Shown piece after piece: positions 45,937 to 58,081 of a DNA stretch of 64,000 nucleotides. The stretch's first letter is position 1, and every line of letters starts with the position of its first letter. The stretch lies in the NCBI GenBank assembly GCA_026120185.1, contig JANUWF010002285.1:992001-1056000 (forward strand). The letters are read 5' to 3'. Position numbers and translations under genes: made by a program. Origin of the DNA: Voacanga thouarsii. Its lineage: Eukaryota; Streptophyta; Magnoliopsida; Gentianales; Apocynaceae. The notes beneath the pieces are model-generated. The model saw only the letters and a program-made list of their open reading frames with translations. It was not told the origin of the DNA and did no database searches.

Positions 45937-46325
45937 CATAATATATCTCACAATATGATCAAAATAAATCATTACCATAATGGAGCAAAAGTTCTCACAC
46001 TTAATAATATACAAATTCCAATATGGATGTATACAATACTTCCCACAATATACACAATACGAGATATCATTTCCTTTACTTCTGTCAAGCAAACATGCTT
46101 AGCTTCGAAGTTCTGATGAGATCTAGTACATTAGTACTAACATAATCTCACCTAATTTCATGCATCCTTGTCCCTCAAGGACATTTTTTATCTCCTTTCG
46201 AACCTGTCTCATCACTATTTATCTTTACCCAATGGGTATTGATGAGATTGATATCTCTTCCTCCAAATGAATTATTCAGATCTCAATGAAAAACTTATTC
46301 CTATAACTATATCTATTAACCTTTA
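45937..46325 (-). other. Leader of gypsy E (right part)
   Basis: About 390 bp of AT-rich untranslated sequence lies between copia A2 and the PBS. With 40045-40189 it makes a leader of about 530 bp before gag. A plus-strand 69-codon frame here is not supported. Confidence 0.65.
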
Positions 46326-46337
46326 GCTCTGATACCA
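46326..46337 (-). promoter_or_regulatory. Primer-binding site of gypsy E
   Basis: The minus strand reads TGGTATCAGAGC, an exact 12-nt match to the initiator tRNA-Met type PBS, 2 nt from the LTR boundary (TGTGACACC on the plus strand). Confidence 0.92.
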
Positions 46338-48772
46338 ATTGTGACACCTCTATTATAAGACATGTGTGTAATTAAAATTGGGGGTCTCCTTGCCTGATCT
46401 TCCAGATAAAGGGTCTTTATAATAATTAAAGCTAACAGAGATGAAATAATGCAACAAATCATAAATAGAAGCTAAGTAAAAGCTCATCTTACCTCACAAC
46501 TCAAAATGGTGTCCAGCTCATACTACCTCTATAGGGTTGTTACACCCATACAGAGTGTACTTACCCCCGGCAGATAGCACAAATTCCAAATATTAAACCG
46601 CTTCCCAATACTATAAGTCCTCAGATCCTGATCCTAAGATAGTTAGGGAAAAGACGCCTATGAGTGAAAATTACTCAGTGAATCCCATGTGTGCTAGTGA
46701 TTTCTCAAAAAAGTAGTAAAAAGAGTTTTCTTGAATATTTCCTTGATAAAAATAGATCACATTAATTAAACCATATTTTTCCTCTAAAAATAACTCTACA
46801 ACATAGTAGAAAGGTTTATTTAAGAGCTAATTCAGAATTTCAAGCGTATATGGAAAATTCAATGTTTAAATAAAATATTGCCTTGTAATCTTGGCCAATT
46901 GGAAAACCCAGTTTCAAATAAAATCTCGTCCTATTTTTAGAAAAACAAGCACTTTTCTCAATAGAAGGTCAACTTGTGTGCAAAGTAAACTAGGCTTCGC
47001 CTTCGATATTATAGTCTTATTATGCTAAGGAATATGCCTTCCGCACTCAACTATGCATTGTCAGAGCGACAAGTGCTAACTAGCGTAATACCGAAAGATT
47101 AGTATATTTTATTTGCCACCGTAAGCCCAGGGTCCCACTTTTAACGTCAATCACCATCGATGAGACAAGGTGTTGGACATACCAAGTATCCCCACCCAGC
47201 ATTTGTGAACAACTCGGAAGTGTATGCTTGTCAGCATGAGGTAATTGCCAGGGGCTAAACCGCTAGCCAGAATGACTAATCTCAATGTCCTATTGCCCCA
47301 TTTGTTGTAAGACAATCCCCAGAACTCGTGAAGTTACGTGGGGTTATCTATCTCTAATGTAAGCTAGTACAATAATCAAAGCCCTTGCTGAGTACTCAAC
47401 ATCTTCAATGGTACACATAACCAATCCAATGTAATAATCCCCAAGGAGATAGGTTTAGTTCCCGAAGGAATTATTAAGAAAACAACTTTTCCGGGCCAAA
47501 ATATCATTTTTGAAAAATTAATCTCATACCAAGAGATTATTTTACAAATTGTAGCGAAAAAGGACAAAAAATCCTTCTTGTGCGATATAATGCATTCCCA
47601 AGGGTAATTTTTTTTTGTCATTTTTGAAATACCCGATTTCCAAAAGAGTTTTATTAATGAATTCCAGAATTCTATCCCTAAAGGAAGAATTAAATTCAAG
47701 AAATTCCATTTACTATTCCATAAAACTCATAATTTCAATATTTCAAGCAAAAGGGCATTTTCATAATTTCTCCCCCCCAAAAATGCCATTATTCAAGAAT
47801 TCATACCATAATCGTGGTTTAAGCTTTAGCTGAATAAACCAGAAGGTAAGCCAAATCGATTCATAAAATATGAATGAAATTCTTTGAAACATATCACAGT
47901 TTAGGGAAAAATATTCACAATTAAATAAATTCCATTTTTCGTTAAAATACTTTATTACTCATAATAATGATCATTTTTCATTCAGGAAAACCAATAATGG
48001 TTCAAGAAAAAACTACAAGCACATTTTTGTGTTTTTCATGCTTTAGAACATTATTCATCAAAATGAATATTTTCAAGAATAAATCTCATGAATTTCATGT
48101 CATTTAGATATGAAATGAAACCACATATTTTATCATAAAATTATGGAGTAAAACATACTTGTGCAAGTAAAATGCTCATAAATATCAAATAACTCATAAA
48201 GTTGGTCATTCTCATATTTATTCATCCATAAAGTATTTGTTGTACAAGGAAATGGGATTTATTTGTGGAAACATTCCATATCTGAAATTCAATCACTTCG
48301 CGATTCAGAAAAACCCACCTAAAAGCTTCAGTATTTACCTTTTCATGTTTTAGGGAAAATAACTATCCTTGAATGATATATAAAATCATAAGAGTTTATT
48401 TTCCCAGTTAAATCATAACATGAAATAAGGTTTCACTTGTTCAAGAAAACCATAAGATTGATTAGGAAAACCAAATTTCGTTCAAGAAAGCATAAAGGTT
48501 TATCAACCTTTTCTTCTCTGTTTGGAAATCTAACCATTTAGGTTATGTATTTGCAAATAAGAAAATCCATTTCTCTTAAACCTTAGTATGGAATAAAATT
48601 ATTTCCATATCACAAAAAATCATATTTTCCTCAAAGAAACCAAATGGACTTTCATTTCATTCTTTAATGGAATAACGAGTTCACTAGCATTTTGCACATA
48701 AAACACTTTAACAGGGACTCACCTTGGGTAGTCAATCCCTCAACGATATAAATGGTCCTTGCTTCCATTACA

Positions 48773-48924
48773 CAACAACAACAAACTAAGCCTTAATTCT
48801 AGGAAACTTGGGGTCGGCTATATGAACCAATGACAGGCAACGCTTGGTCATCCACATGAATCCTGTCTCTCCACTTCTTTCTACCGACAGTTATACTCTC
48901 ATCCAAATCTAACAAAGATATATC
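48773..48924 (-). mobile_element. Probable RTE-type LINE 3' end fragment
   Basis: (AAC)n followed by AAACTTGGGGTCGGCTATATG and CATGAATCCTGTCTC. This GGGGTCGGCT...(TTG)n end is common in plant DNA, and I recall it as the 3' tail of RTE-clade LINEs. It continues past copia A1 at 58087 (CTCCTAATCACCTCTCTCTATG) for perhaps 80 bp. No coding region is visible. The minus sense is inferred from the tail. Confidence 0.5.
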
Positions 48925-50651
48925 GGTTAGGTATCTCAGGCTCATATCCTATATGGCACAATGAAAAATAAAAGAGATACCATCCCAGGACCCGCCTATG
49001 TGTGGAAAACAAGACAGAAAGATAATAAAGGTAGCAGCTTTTTACCTTTGTTTCATCGTCCAAAGAACAAAATTTCTTCTTCAAGTTGAGGCGCAATCCA
49101 GCAATCCTCCTGATCAACCTCCACGTGAGTTCAACGAACGTTTAACCTCTTTAATCATAGTGTGTGATTATCTCTAACAGTAATCCACATAGAAGAATAC
49201 TCAAGCACCAAACTTTCTTGTGCTAGCAGAAATAAGATGGCGGCTAGGGTTGTTTCTCAAGACAATCAAGAGAGATAGAGAGAAGAGAAGGTCGAGTGTT
49301 GCTGGTTTTTCATGTGTCACTTTTTCAACTAGGGTTTCGTGTGTCTTGTTAATATGTCACACGAAATTTCCCTTCCCAAAACGGAGAATTCTAATCCTAT
49401 TAGAATTTTCTAATTGTAATTGGAAACATCATGTTCTCACAATGACAAATTAGACCACAAATTATAACTAATTATAATTTGTCCACAATAACTTCTATTT
49501 CTCTCAATTAACCTTACTATGTTATCAAATAACATCTTGAGTATGTAATCCTCTATTGTGTGTGACCTATTAGGTTTCCCAGTCAATTGGTAGTGAACAT
49601 GAATTAATCCAAATGTCTTTGAGATTCATAATCCATAATTAATTAGAATTAATCCTATTAATTCTAATTAGAATTGATTTATTAATTCATCGATTAATAA
49701 ACCCATATTCTCAAATCATGAGCAGTATCTAGCAACACATCATGACCACCCAAGAGTCCAAGAAGTCAAGTAGCTTGACATGAACCCTTCAATAACAAAC
49801 TTCAGTGCAATTAACTCTTTTCAGCGTACAATATCTCATTCAGTTTGGAGTACGGAATTAGTGCCAACTCCCTCCAGAATTAATTCTAACCCAAATACAA
49901 TAGTACTTGTATCAGGAATCCACTACTCTAGATATGTATCAATTGGAACTGTTTTCAATACACAATCACCTTGGCCAAGGACTTTTCGAGTAGTAATTCC
50001 TACAAGTGGCCATGAGATATTCGACCCTACTATTAGGAATGGTGAATCCTTTATTGACCATCTCAACTACTTTCGTTTACCTCACAATGTACCCAATATC
50101 CTTCCCATAGGTGGTCCTCGATTGAGCTCCGGAGATTGGAATCAAAGTACAAAGCTCAGCAAACAAAGTACCTAGGAGATCTCAAGTCTAAGGATATTTG
50201 CATATTCACTATATTGAGATTATATCACTGGCACTAAATAGTTATCCATATGATTATCTCAAAGTTAGGTCATCCAATGAACTTGTTCCATTAACATGCA
50301 TCCATGTGTTAACTTTGAGTATCTCAATACTCACGGTTATGAGAACCACCGCTTGATCAAATCAGGAAGTCTAACACATGCTAGTATTAACGCATTAATG
50401 ATGTCTTATCTCATTAATACTATGACTAGGGACTATTTAAGTACTAACACCATCTAGTGTAGTAGGAATCTCATATCATGATCATGATCTCTATCATGAT
50501 TTTCTTAACACAGTGTTGTATTATGGACTTTATCGAACTGTTATTACTTAAAGTAAACAAAAGAAACTATAAGATAAATAATGCCTTTTATTAAAATAAA
50601 ATGTGTCATATACAATGTACAAGTGATTGCCTTTAGGACACAACACTGACA
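48925..50651 (-). repeat. 3' LTR of copia A1
   Basis: This 1727-bp LTR runs GGTTAGGTATCTCAGG to CAACACTGACA (first TG lost). It is followed by the polypurine-tract complement AACTCCCACTTGC. It pairs with 56362-58081 and the solo copy at 1786-3497. Confidence 0.92.
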
Positions 50652-50671
50652 AACTCCCACTTGCACTAGAG

Positions 50672-51932
50672 CTAATCATTCATGTATCTAATACTGAATG
50701 ACTCAACATGACAATCATGTTTCTTTTGAGATAGTACTTTCATAAGCGGGTTAGCTATGTTCTCATCCGTAGGAGCTCTCTCTATCTTTATTTCCTTAGC
50801 TGCTTCAGAAGCAGCTATGTACTCAGCTTTTGTCGTAGAGCTGGCAATAGTCTCTTGTTTGGAACTTTTCCAACTTATTGCCCCTCCACACAACGTAAAC
50901 ACGTAGCTAGATTCTAATTTGAAATCATCTTTGTCAGATTGAAAACTGGCATTAGTATACCCGTTTATTTTCAAATCTCTTTCTCCATATATTAAGAACA
51001 TATCCTTAGTCGTTCATAAGTACTTAAGAATGTTCTTTATAGCCACCCAATGACCCTCACCAGGGTCAGATTCGTATCTACTCGTCAAACTGAGAGCACA
51101 AGATACATCGGGCCTAGTATATATCATAGCGTACATGATAGATCCAACTACCAAGACATATGGAATCTTGCTCGATGCGATTCCTTTCAACTTGTGTCTT
51201 GGGAGACATCGACTTTAAAAGGCTTACACCATGTGACATGGGTAAGAATCCCTTTTTGGATTAGTCCATGCTAAACCTCTTTGGCACTTTATCTATGTAT
51301 GTAGACTGGGAAAGACCTAGCAACCTTTTGGATCTATCCCTATAGATCCTTATTCCATGAATATAGGTTGCTTCTCCAAGGTCTTTCATGGAGAATTGTT
51401 TGGACAGCCAAATTTTAACCGTTTGCACAACAGGTATATCGTTTCCTATTAGCAATAGGTCATCTACATAAAGTAATAAGAAAACGATTGCACTCCTACT
51501 AACTTTCTTGTATACACAAGCCTCATCCATGTTTTGAATGAAACCAAACTCTTGGATTGTTTCATCAAAACGGATGTTCCAACTCCTAGAAGCTTGCTTA
51601 AGTCCATAAATGGACCTTTGCAGCTTGCACACCTTTGTGCTATCATTGGATGTGAAACCCTCAGGCTGTATCATATACACTTCCTTAGTCAGATTTCCAT
51701 TTAGGAAAGCTGTTTTCACATCCATTTGCCAAATCTCATTATCATGATGAACAACAATGGCTAGGAGTATCCTGATGGATTTCAATATGGCTACTGGCGA
51801 GAAGGTTTCATCATAGTCAATACCATATTGTTGACGATAACCCTTCGCCACTAGTCATGCTTTATAGGTAACTAAGTCACCATCCATGTCCATTTTCTTC
51901 TTGAAAACCCACTTGCACCCAATCGGTTTAAT
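50672..51932 (-). pseudogene. Copia A1 reverse transcriptase and RNase H
   Basis: The RT (51851-51261) keeps IDYDETFSPVA, WQMDVKTAFLNGNL, QRSIYGLKQASRSWN, and LLLYVDDLLLIGND, so the YVDD box is intact. A stop near 51260 ends the frame. RNase H (51001-50672) has NGYTNASFQSD (first Asp changed to Asn) and TTKAEYIAASEAAKE. It then jumps straight to IKIERAPTDENIANPL, so about 55 residues with the CDN motif are deleted (compare A2 at 42413-41922). A stop lies in the RT N-terminal region near 51860. Confidence 0.9.
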
Positions 51933-53240
51933 TCATTTGGGTGGATCAACCAAAGTCCATACTTGGTTATCGTACATGGAATCCATCTCTGACTTTATGG
52001 CCTCAAGCCATTTGCCAGATTCTAAACTATTCAGAACATTCTTGTAGGTAGTAGGCTCATCTTCATCTATGAGCAATACGTCATTGTGGTCACTAATGAG
52101 AAATTCATATTTCTCAGGTGCCACATGTATCCTACTAGATCTACGAGGTTCTTGTGAATTAGAAGGTTTATCTATTCTCTCAATAGATGTGGGGTTAGAT
52201 GATTGATTCTCGTTTGTTTGATCTTCATGAACTTCACTAAGTTCAATCTTACTCCCACTGTCCCCTCTGAGCATGTGCACTTTTTCTAAGAAGACGTCAT
52301 GCTTCGAAATAAACAATTTGTTTTTGGTGGGTAGGTAAAAGTAATATCCAAAAGATTCTTTCGGATATCCCACAAACAAACACTTGTCAGACTTACTATC
52401 AAGTTTGTCTGATTGTGGCCTTTTGACAAAGGCAGGACAACCCCATACTTGCAAGTGAGATAACTTTCGTCTCTTACTAAAGAACATCTCAAACGGGGTA
52501 GTATCAACCGATTTTTTTGGAACTCTGTTTATTATATAAACAGAAGCCTCTAGTGCATACCCCTGAAACGATTTTGGTAGGTTTGTAGAAGCCATCATGG
52601 TCTGTACCATGTCAAGAAGGGTTCGATTCCTTCTCTCAGATACACCATTTTGTTGAGGTGTATGTGGTGGAGTCCATTGAGATAATATCCCATTATTTCT
52701 CAGATAACTCAGAAACTCTTGGCTCAAGTATTCTCCTCCTCGATTAGATCTTAGAGTCTTTATACTTTTGCCAAGTTATTTTTTATTTCATTCTTGAAGT
52801 CTTTGAACCTTTCAAAGGCCTTAGATTTGTATTTCATTAAATACAAATACCCGTATCGTGAGAAATCATCGATAAATGTTATGAAATAGTTATAACCTCC
52901 TCTTGCTTGTATTGGCATTGGACCATATACATCAGAATGTATGAGTTATAATAACTCCTTGGCCCGTTCTCCTTTTCCTGGAAAAGGAGTTTTAGCCATT
53001 TTACCTTGTAAACAAGACTCGCATGTGCCATATGATTCATAATCAAATGACCTTAAGTCACCAAGCTTGTGTAACTTAGAAACATAATTTTCGTTTACAT
53101 TGCCCAAACGACAATGCCATAAGTAAGAGGTGTTAGAGTTATCTATTTTAGGTTTCTTATTATTTATATTGAAAATTAGATTATCCAAGTCTAGAACATA
53201 TAAACCATTAACCAAAGTTGCTGAACCTTAGTAAATATCA
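51933..53240 (-). pseudogene. Copia A1 integrase and pre-integrase domain
   Basis: The pre-integrase domain (53215-52946) reads SYLWHCRLGNVNE and CESCLQGKMAKTPF (second zinc His changed to Asn). The core after a stop has an RGGYNYFITF-like segment, then LRSNRGGEYLSQEFL spanning 52740 (second catalytic Asp is Asn, GAT to AAT) and PQQNGVSERRNRTLLDMV (Glu present). The C-terminus has HLQVWGCPAFVKRPQSDK and FVGYPKESFGYYFYLP, then a linker with RRSSRIHVAPEKYEF (52130). The open part is 52727-51933. Confidence 0.9.
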
Positions 53241-54407
53241 TTCAAAGAAAAAGAACACATTTATTCTTAAATATTAAATGAAATCCACATAAGTCTAAAC
53301 ACGCAAATGAGATAATATTTTTCATTAAAATTGGTACTTAATAACAGTTTTCCAGTTCTAGAATTAATCCTGAAGGTAGGTTTAGCTCATATGTCCCTAC
53401 AGCAAGTGCAGCACCCTTTGCCCCGTTTGCAATACGTAGGTCCACATTGCCTTTCTCTAGCCTTCTACTGCTCTTTAGTCCCTAAAAGTTATTGCACAAA
53501 TGAGATCTACATCCGGTATCTAATACCCATATCTCATTTCTAAAGGCAGTATTTATCTCAATCATAAACATACCTGAAGAAGAAGTAGAAGTGCTTTAAG
53601 CTTCTCCTTCTGCTTCTTATCCTTAATGGTCTCCAAGTAGGCTTTGCAGTTGTGCCTTCAGTGGCCCATCTTCCTACAATGATGGCATGGGCCTTTGGTA
53701 GCTGCGTCCTTCTTGTTCACACAACCTTTGGGCTTTATGGGAGCTTTCTTATTCTTCTTTTGTACTTTCTTCTTAAAAGAGGAAGATTCTACCATTAAAA
53801 CTGCATTGGAATCCTTCTTCATGGAGGACTCCGCAGTTTTAAGAAGATTGATCAACTTAGGAATGGTGGATTCAATCTTGTTCATCTGATAGTTAATCAC
53901 AAATTGTGAGAAACTAGTAGGCAAAGATTGTAGAATTAAATCAACACTTAAGTCATGATCCATTACAAACCCGAGAGATCCAAGCTTCTCTATTAAGCCC
54001 AGCATCTTTAGCCCATTAGTGGCCACAGAAGAACCCTCTACCATTTTGCAACGGAATAGTTGCTTCGAGATCTCGTATCTCTCAATTCTAGCTTGGGCAT
54101 CAAATTACTCTTAAAGATGTAGTATAATTGATTGATCATCCATATGCTCACGCTATTTTTGCAACTTAGGAGTCATGGATGCCAGCATAATACAAGATAC
54201 TGTATCACTATCCTTGTGCCTTTTGTGGACAGCATGCTCATCAGCATAAGCATCTTAGGCTGGTGGTGGTGGAATAGGAGCATCTAGCACGTAGAGCAAC
54301 TTTTCCGATTTGAGAACGATTCTCAAATGTCTATACCAGTCGAGATAGTTTGATTCGGTTAACTTGTTGGTTTCCAATATGCTACGTTAGTTTAGGTTTG
54401 TTGACAT
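53241..54407 (-). pseudogene. Copia A1 gag and protease region
   Basis: Gag starts at Met 54407 (MSTNLN, then a stop at codon 7; the following ILETNKLTESNYLDW is the usual copia gag start). The core continues with frame breaks to 54044, then KMVEGSSVATNGLKML (54044-53658) and a zinc knuckle CHHCRKMGH followed by a stop where Trp is expected. The protease region is degraded (53241-53600); YRMDVDLICAI-like traces remain and DTG is not plain. Confidence 0.82.
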
Positions 54408-56344
54408 GGTGCAACTGACCTAGATTTAAAGATAGAGAACATTAGCTACTTGTATATGCACATGATATGCAAATAATTAGTACTTTAATTAAACGCATTT
54501 TTACTCCACTATTTTAGTCAAACTAATAGCCCCACTATTGATTCGGGAAAGCCTGTTGGAAGCTTTTCTAGTGAACCGGTATCTAAATTCCTCAAGAATA
54601 ACCTTAGGTTTGCCCAACAAGCTATCCATAAGTTCATTGGTAGGTATCCAATACCAATTACATCCTATGTAACTACCGAATCATTGGGTGATTAACAGCT
54701 TTTAATCATAAAGCCTTTTGGGCTACCCCAACTTTTCCTCTAAATTTCTTTATGCTTGAGTTTTCCCAACTAGAATAAAGAATTTAGTTAAACCCAATCC
54801 ATTAATCAGGAATTTAATTCATAGCTTGAACATACCTGATGTTAAGTAGTCTTGGGTTTGCCCAAAAACCTGGTCTCGAAAAAGGACTCTCGTTCTTACT
54901 ATATTAGCGGAAGGAATTAAGTTTAACATTAATTAAGTGATTTTTTCCTTTTAGTGATTTCGTTGAATGGCATGCATAAAAATCAATGAATCACATAATT
55001 GATAATCATGGTAATAAAGCGATTACGTGGTATGGTTATGGATTTTACTCTAAATTAATTTCTTTGAGCCATAAAAGAAATTAATATAGTTAACCCTATG
55101 TGTTCATGCATGATTTAAGTAGAAAGTCTTACCTCCTCGCCTTATTTAGGTTGCCATCTCCAAAATTTAAAATAATTCTACTCTTATCTAACCTATGTAA
55201 ACTAATTACATAATTTCCTAAAGAGAGAAAACCTCGGGTTACATTTGAGGGGAGTTAGATGAGAAGAGAATTACACAAAAATTCTAGAAAAGAAAGGACA
55301 CGCAAGCCCTATTTCATAAAAAACCAAAACTGTAAAATGCATGAACAAATATAATTGGTTTTAGTCCATAACCATCCACCATGCTATTAACTATGCTTAA
55401 ACAAAATAAACATATACTTTTATTATTCCAAAATCACTATTTTGGAAAAATAAAATAAAATCTAAAATCAATATTTTAGAAAAATACATTAATTTTAAAT
55501 TTTCAAAATCACCATTTGGAAAAATAAAATTGTTTGTCTCAAAACTAATTTTGAGAAAATGCTTTTGGGTCCCATCTCCGGCAACGAAAACGGCAGTCTC
55601 GGTGGCCGGTCAGCTTGCGGGGATCAAGAGGGCTACGTCCCATGTGGGGGTTAGGGGGGCAGCGCCCCTGTGGAAAATTTTTTATTTTGCCGTCTTTTAT
55701 CCAATGAGATTTTTCCCTTTTCAAAATTCTATTCCAGAAAAAAAATATATATTTTTATTTTAAACAGCTGGATCGTGAAAAATAGAGCATAACCGACGCC
55801 GCTTTGGAAGCCAGAGCCGGCGCCGGCTCTATTTTGGTTTGCAAAAATTTTTCTCTTCCAAAAACGATTTCTAGACATTGCAAACAAAATGGAACCGGCA
55901 CCGGTTTGGAGGCCAGAGCCGGCGCCGGCTGTAGTCGGGAAGTGGTGGCGTTTTTCAGAAAAATTTTCTAGAAACAATTTTTGGTACCCTAATCTTCTGC
56001 AAAATTTTAGTGAGAACAATTCTCAACAGAATTTTCTATTTTGAAGCTCAAAACAACAACCAATTTGTTAGTTTAGACAAAATAAAACAGAAAATCAAAT
56101 TCACAAGATGAAACGGAGGGCAACTACTATGTTTAAGAAAATGTTTTTCTGCAGAAAATTTTCAGCGCATAAAGAAAGCCCCTTTCGAAATATGCTATAA
56201 CTTTTACACAATCATATTCTGCTACAGACCCAACCCACAAAGCTCAAAACGATTTCGACTCGAGTTTTCACAGCGAACAAAGACAAGCACGAATACATGA
56301 AAACAGTTTTTCATGCTAAAACAATGTCAATAGACTACACATAG
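54408..56344 (-). other. Long leader of copia A1
   Basis: About 1.9 kb is untranslated. It includes AT-rich parts, a G-rich patch (55618-55672) with a GGGGC-AGC-GCCCC hairpin, and two GC-box modules (55791-55940). A minus-strand frame at 56019-55729 gives repeated GAGSG residues, which merely reflect the two modules. Confidence 0.7.
55791..55940 (-). repeat. Two GC-box modules exactly 100 nt apart in copia A1 leader
   Basis: The first reads AACCGACGCCGC, TTTGGAAGCCAG, AGCCGGCGCCGGCT, CTATTTTGG. The second reads GGAACCGGCACCGGTT, TGGAGGCCAG, AGCCGGCGCCGGCT, GTAGTC. AGCCGGCGCCGGCT is a perfect 14-bp palindrome in both. These are the best-preserved copies in the window. Confidence 0.85.
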
Positions 56345-56360
56345 CATGTCTCGGATACCA
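56345..56360 (-). promoter_or_regulatory. Primer-binding site of copia A1
   Basis: The minus strand reads TGGTATCCGAGACATG, 1 nt from the LTR (TGTTGGGTATC on the plus strand). It resembles the initiator tRNA-Met site TGGTATCAGAGCCATG with two or three changes. Confidence 0.85.
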
Positions 56361-56361
56361 C

Positions 56362-58081
56362 TGTTGGGTATCTCAAGCTCGTATCCTATACGGCGTAGTG
56401 GAAAATAAATGAGATACTATCCCAGGACCCGCCTATGTATGGAAAACAAGACATAAAGATAATAAAGGTAGTAGTTTTTTACCTTTGTTTGATCATCCGA
56501 AGAACAAAATTTCTTCTTCAAGTCGAGGCGTGATCCAGCAATCCTCGTAATCAACCTCCACGTGAGTTGAACGTCTAACCTCTATAATCACAGTGTGTGA
56601 TTATCTCCAACAGTAATCCACACAGAGGAATACTCAAGCACCAAACTTTCCTATGCTAGCAGAAACAAGATGGCGGCTAGGGTTGTTTCTCAAGACAATC
56701 GAGAGAGATAGAGAGAAGAGAAGGTCGAGTGTTCCTGGTTTTTCGTGTGTCACTTTTTCAGCAAGGGTTTCGCGTGTCTTGTTAATATGTCACATGAAAT
56801 TTCCTTTCCCAAAACTGAGAATTCTAATCCTATTAGAATTCCCTAATTGTAATTGGAAACATCATGTTCTCACAATGACAACTTGGACCACAAATTATAA
56901 CTAATTATAATTTGTCCACAATAACTTCTCTTTCTCTCAATTAACCCCACTGTGTTATCAAATAACATCTTGAGTATATAATCCTCTATTGTCTGTGACT
57001 TATTAGGTTTCCCAGTCAATTGGTAGTGAACATGAATTAATCCAAACGTCTTTGAGATGAATAATCCATAATTAATTAGAATTAATCCTATTAATTCTAA
57101 TTAGGATTGATTTATTAATTCATCGATTAATAAACCCATATTCCCAAATCATGAGCGGTATTTAGCAACACATCATAACCACCCAAAAGTCCAGGAAGTC
57201 AAGTAGCTTGACATGAACCCTTCAATAACAAATTTCAGTGCAATTAACTCTTTTCACTATACAATATCTCTTTCGGTTTGGAGTACGGAATTAGTGCCAA
57301 CTCCCTCCAGAATTAATTCTAACCCGAATACAATGGTACTTGTATCAGGAACCCACTACTCTAGATATGTATCAATTGGAACTGTTTCTAATACACAATC
57401 ACTTTAGCCAATGACTTTTCGAGTAGTAATTCCTACAAGTGGCTGTGACATATTCGCCCCTACTATTAGTAGTGGTGAATCATTTATTGACCCTCTCAAC
57501 TACTTTCGTTTACCTCACAATGTACCCAATATCCATCCCATAGGTGGCCCTCGATCAAGCTCCGGAGATTAGAATCAAAGTACAAAGCTTAGCAAACAAA
57601 GTAATTAGGAGATCTCAAGTCTAAGCATACTTGCACGTTTTCTATATTGAGATTATATCATTGGCACTAAATAGTTATCCATGTAATTATCTCAAAGCTA
57701 GGTCATCTAATGAACTTGTTCCATTAACAAGCATCCATGTGTTAACTTTGAGTATCTCAATACTCACAGTTATGAGAACCACCGCCTGATCAAATCAAGA
57801 AGTCTAACACATGCTAGTCTTAACGCATTAATGATGTCTGGTCTCATTAATACTGTGACTAGGGACTATTTAAGTACTAACACTATCCAGTGTAGTAGGA
57901 ATCTCATATCATGATCTCTATCATGATTTCCTTAACATAGTATTGTACTATGGACTTTATCGAACAGTTATATTACTTAAAGTAAACAAAAGAAACTCGT
58001 AAGATAAATAATGCCTTTTATTAAAATAAAATGTGTCATATACAATGTACAAGTGATTGCCTCTATGGCACAACACTAACA
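56362..58081 (-). repeat. 5' LTR of copia A1
   Basis: This 1720-bp LTR has intact TG...CA ends (TGTTGGGTATCTC to CACAACACTAACA). It is the best reference for family A ends. Confidence 0.94.

Larger units (their letters stand above)
48925..58081 (-). mobile_element. Copia element 'A1', complete but decayed
   Basis: The 3' LTR (48925-50651), pol and gag (50672-54407), a long leader (54408-56344), PBS (56345-56360) and 5' LTR (56362-58081) are all present on the minus strand. ATATC (48920-48924) and ATAGC (58082-58086) fit a 5-bp target duplication with one change. The LTRs differ by roughly 10% by eye. Every domain has at least one lesion. It lies in the long LTR of gypsy E, within the LINE-like fragment. 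Confidence 0.92.

Noticed and set aside
55729..56019. Minus-strand frame with repeated GAGSG residues
   Set aside because: The repeat reflects the two GC-box modules in the copia A1 leader. There is no further protein-like feature.
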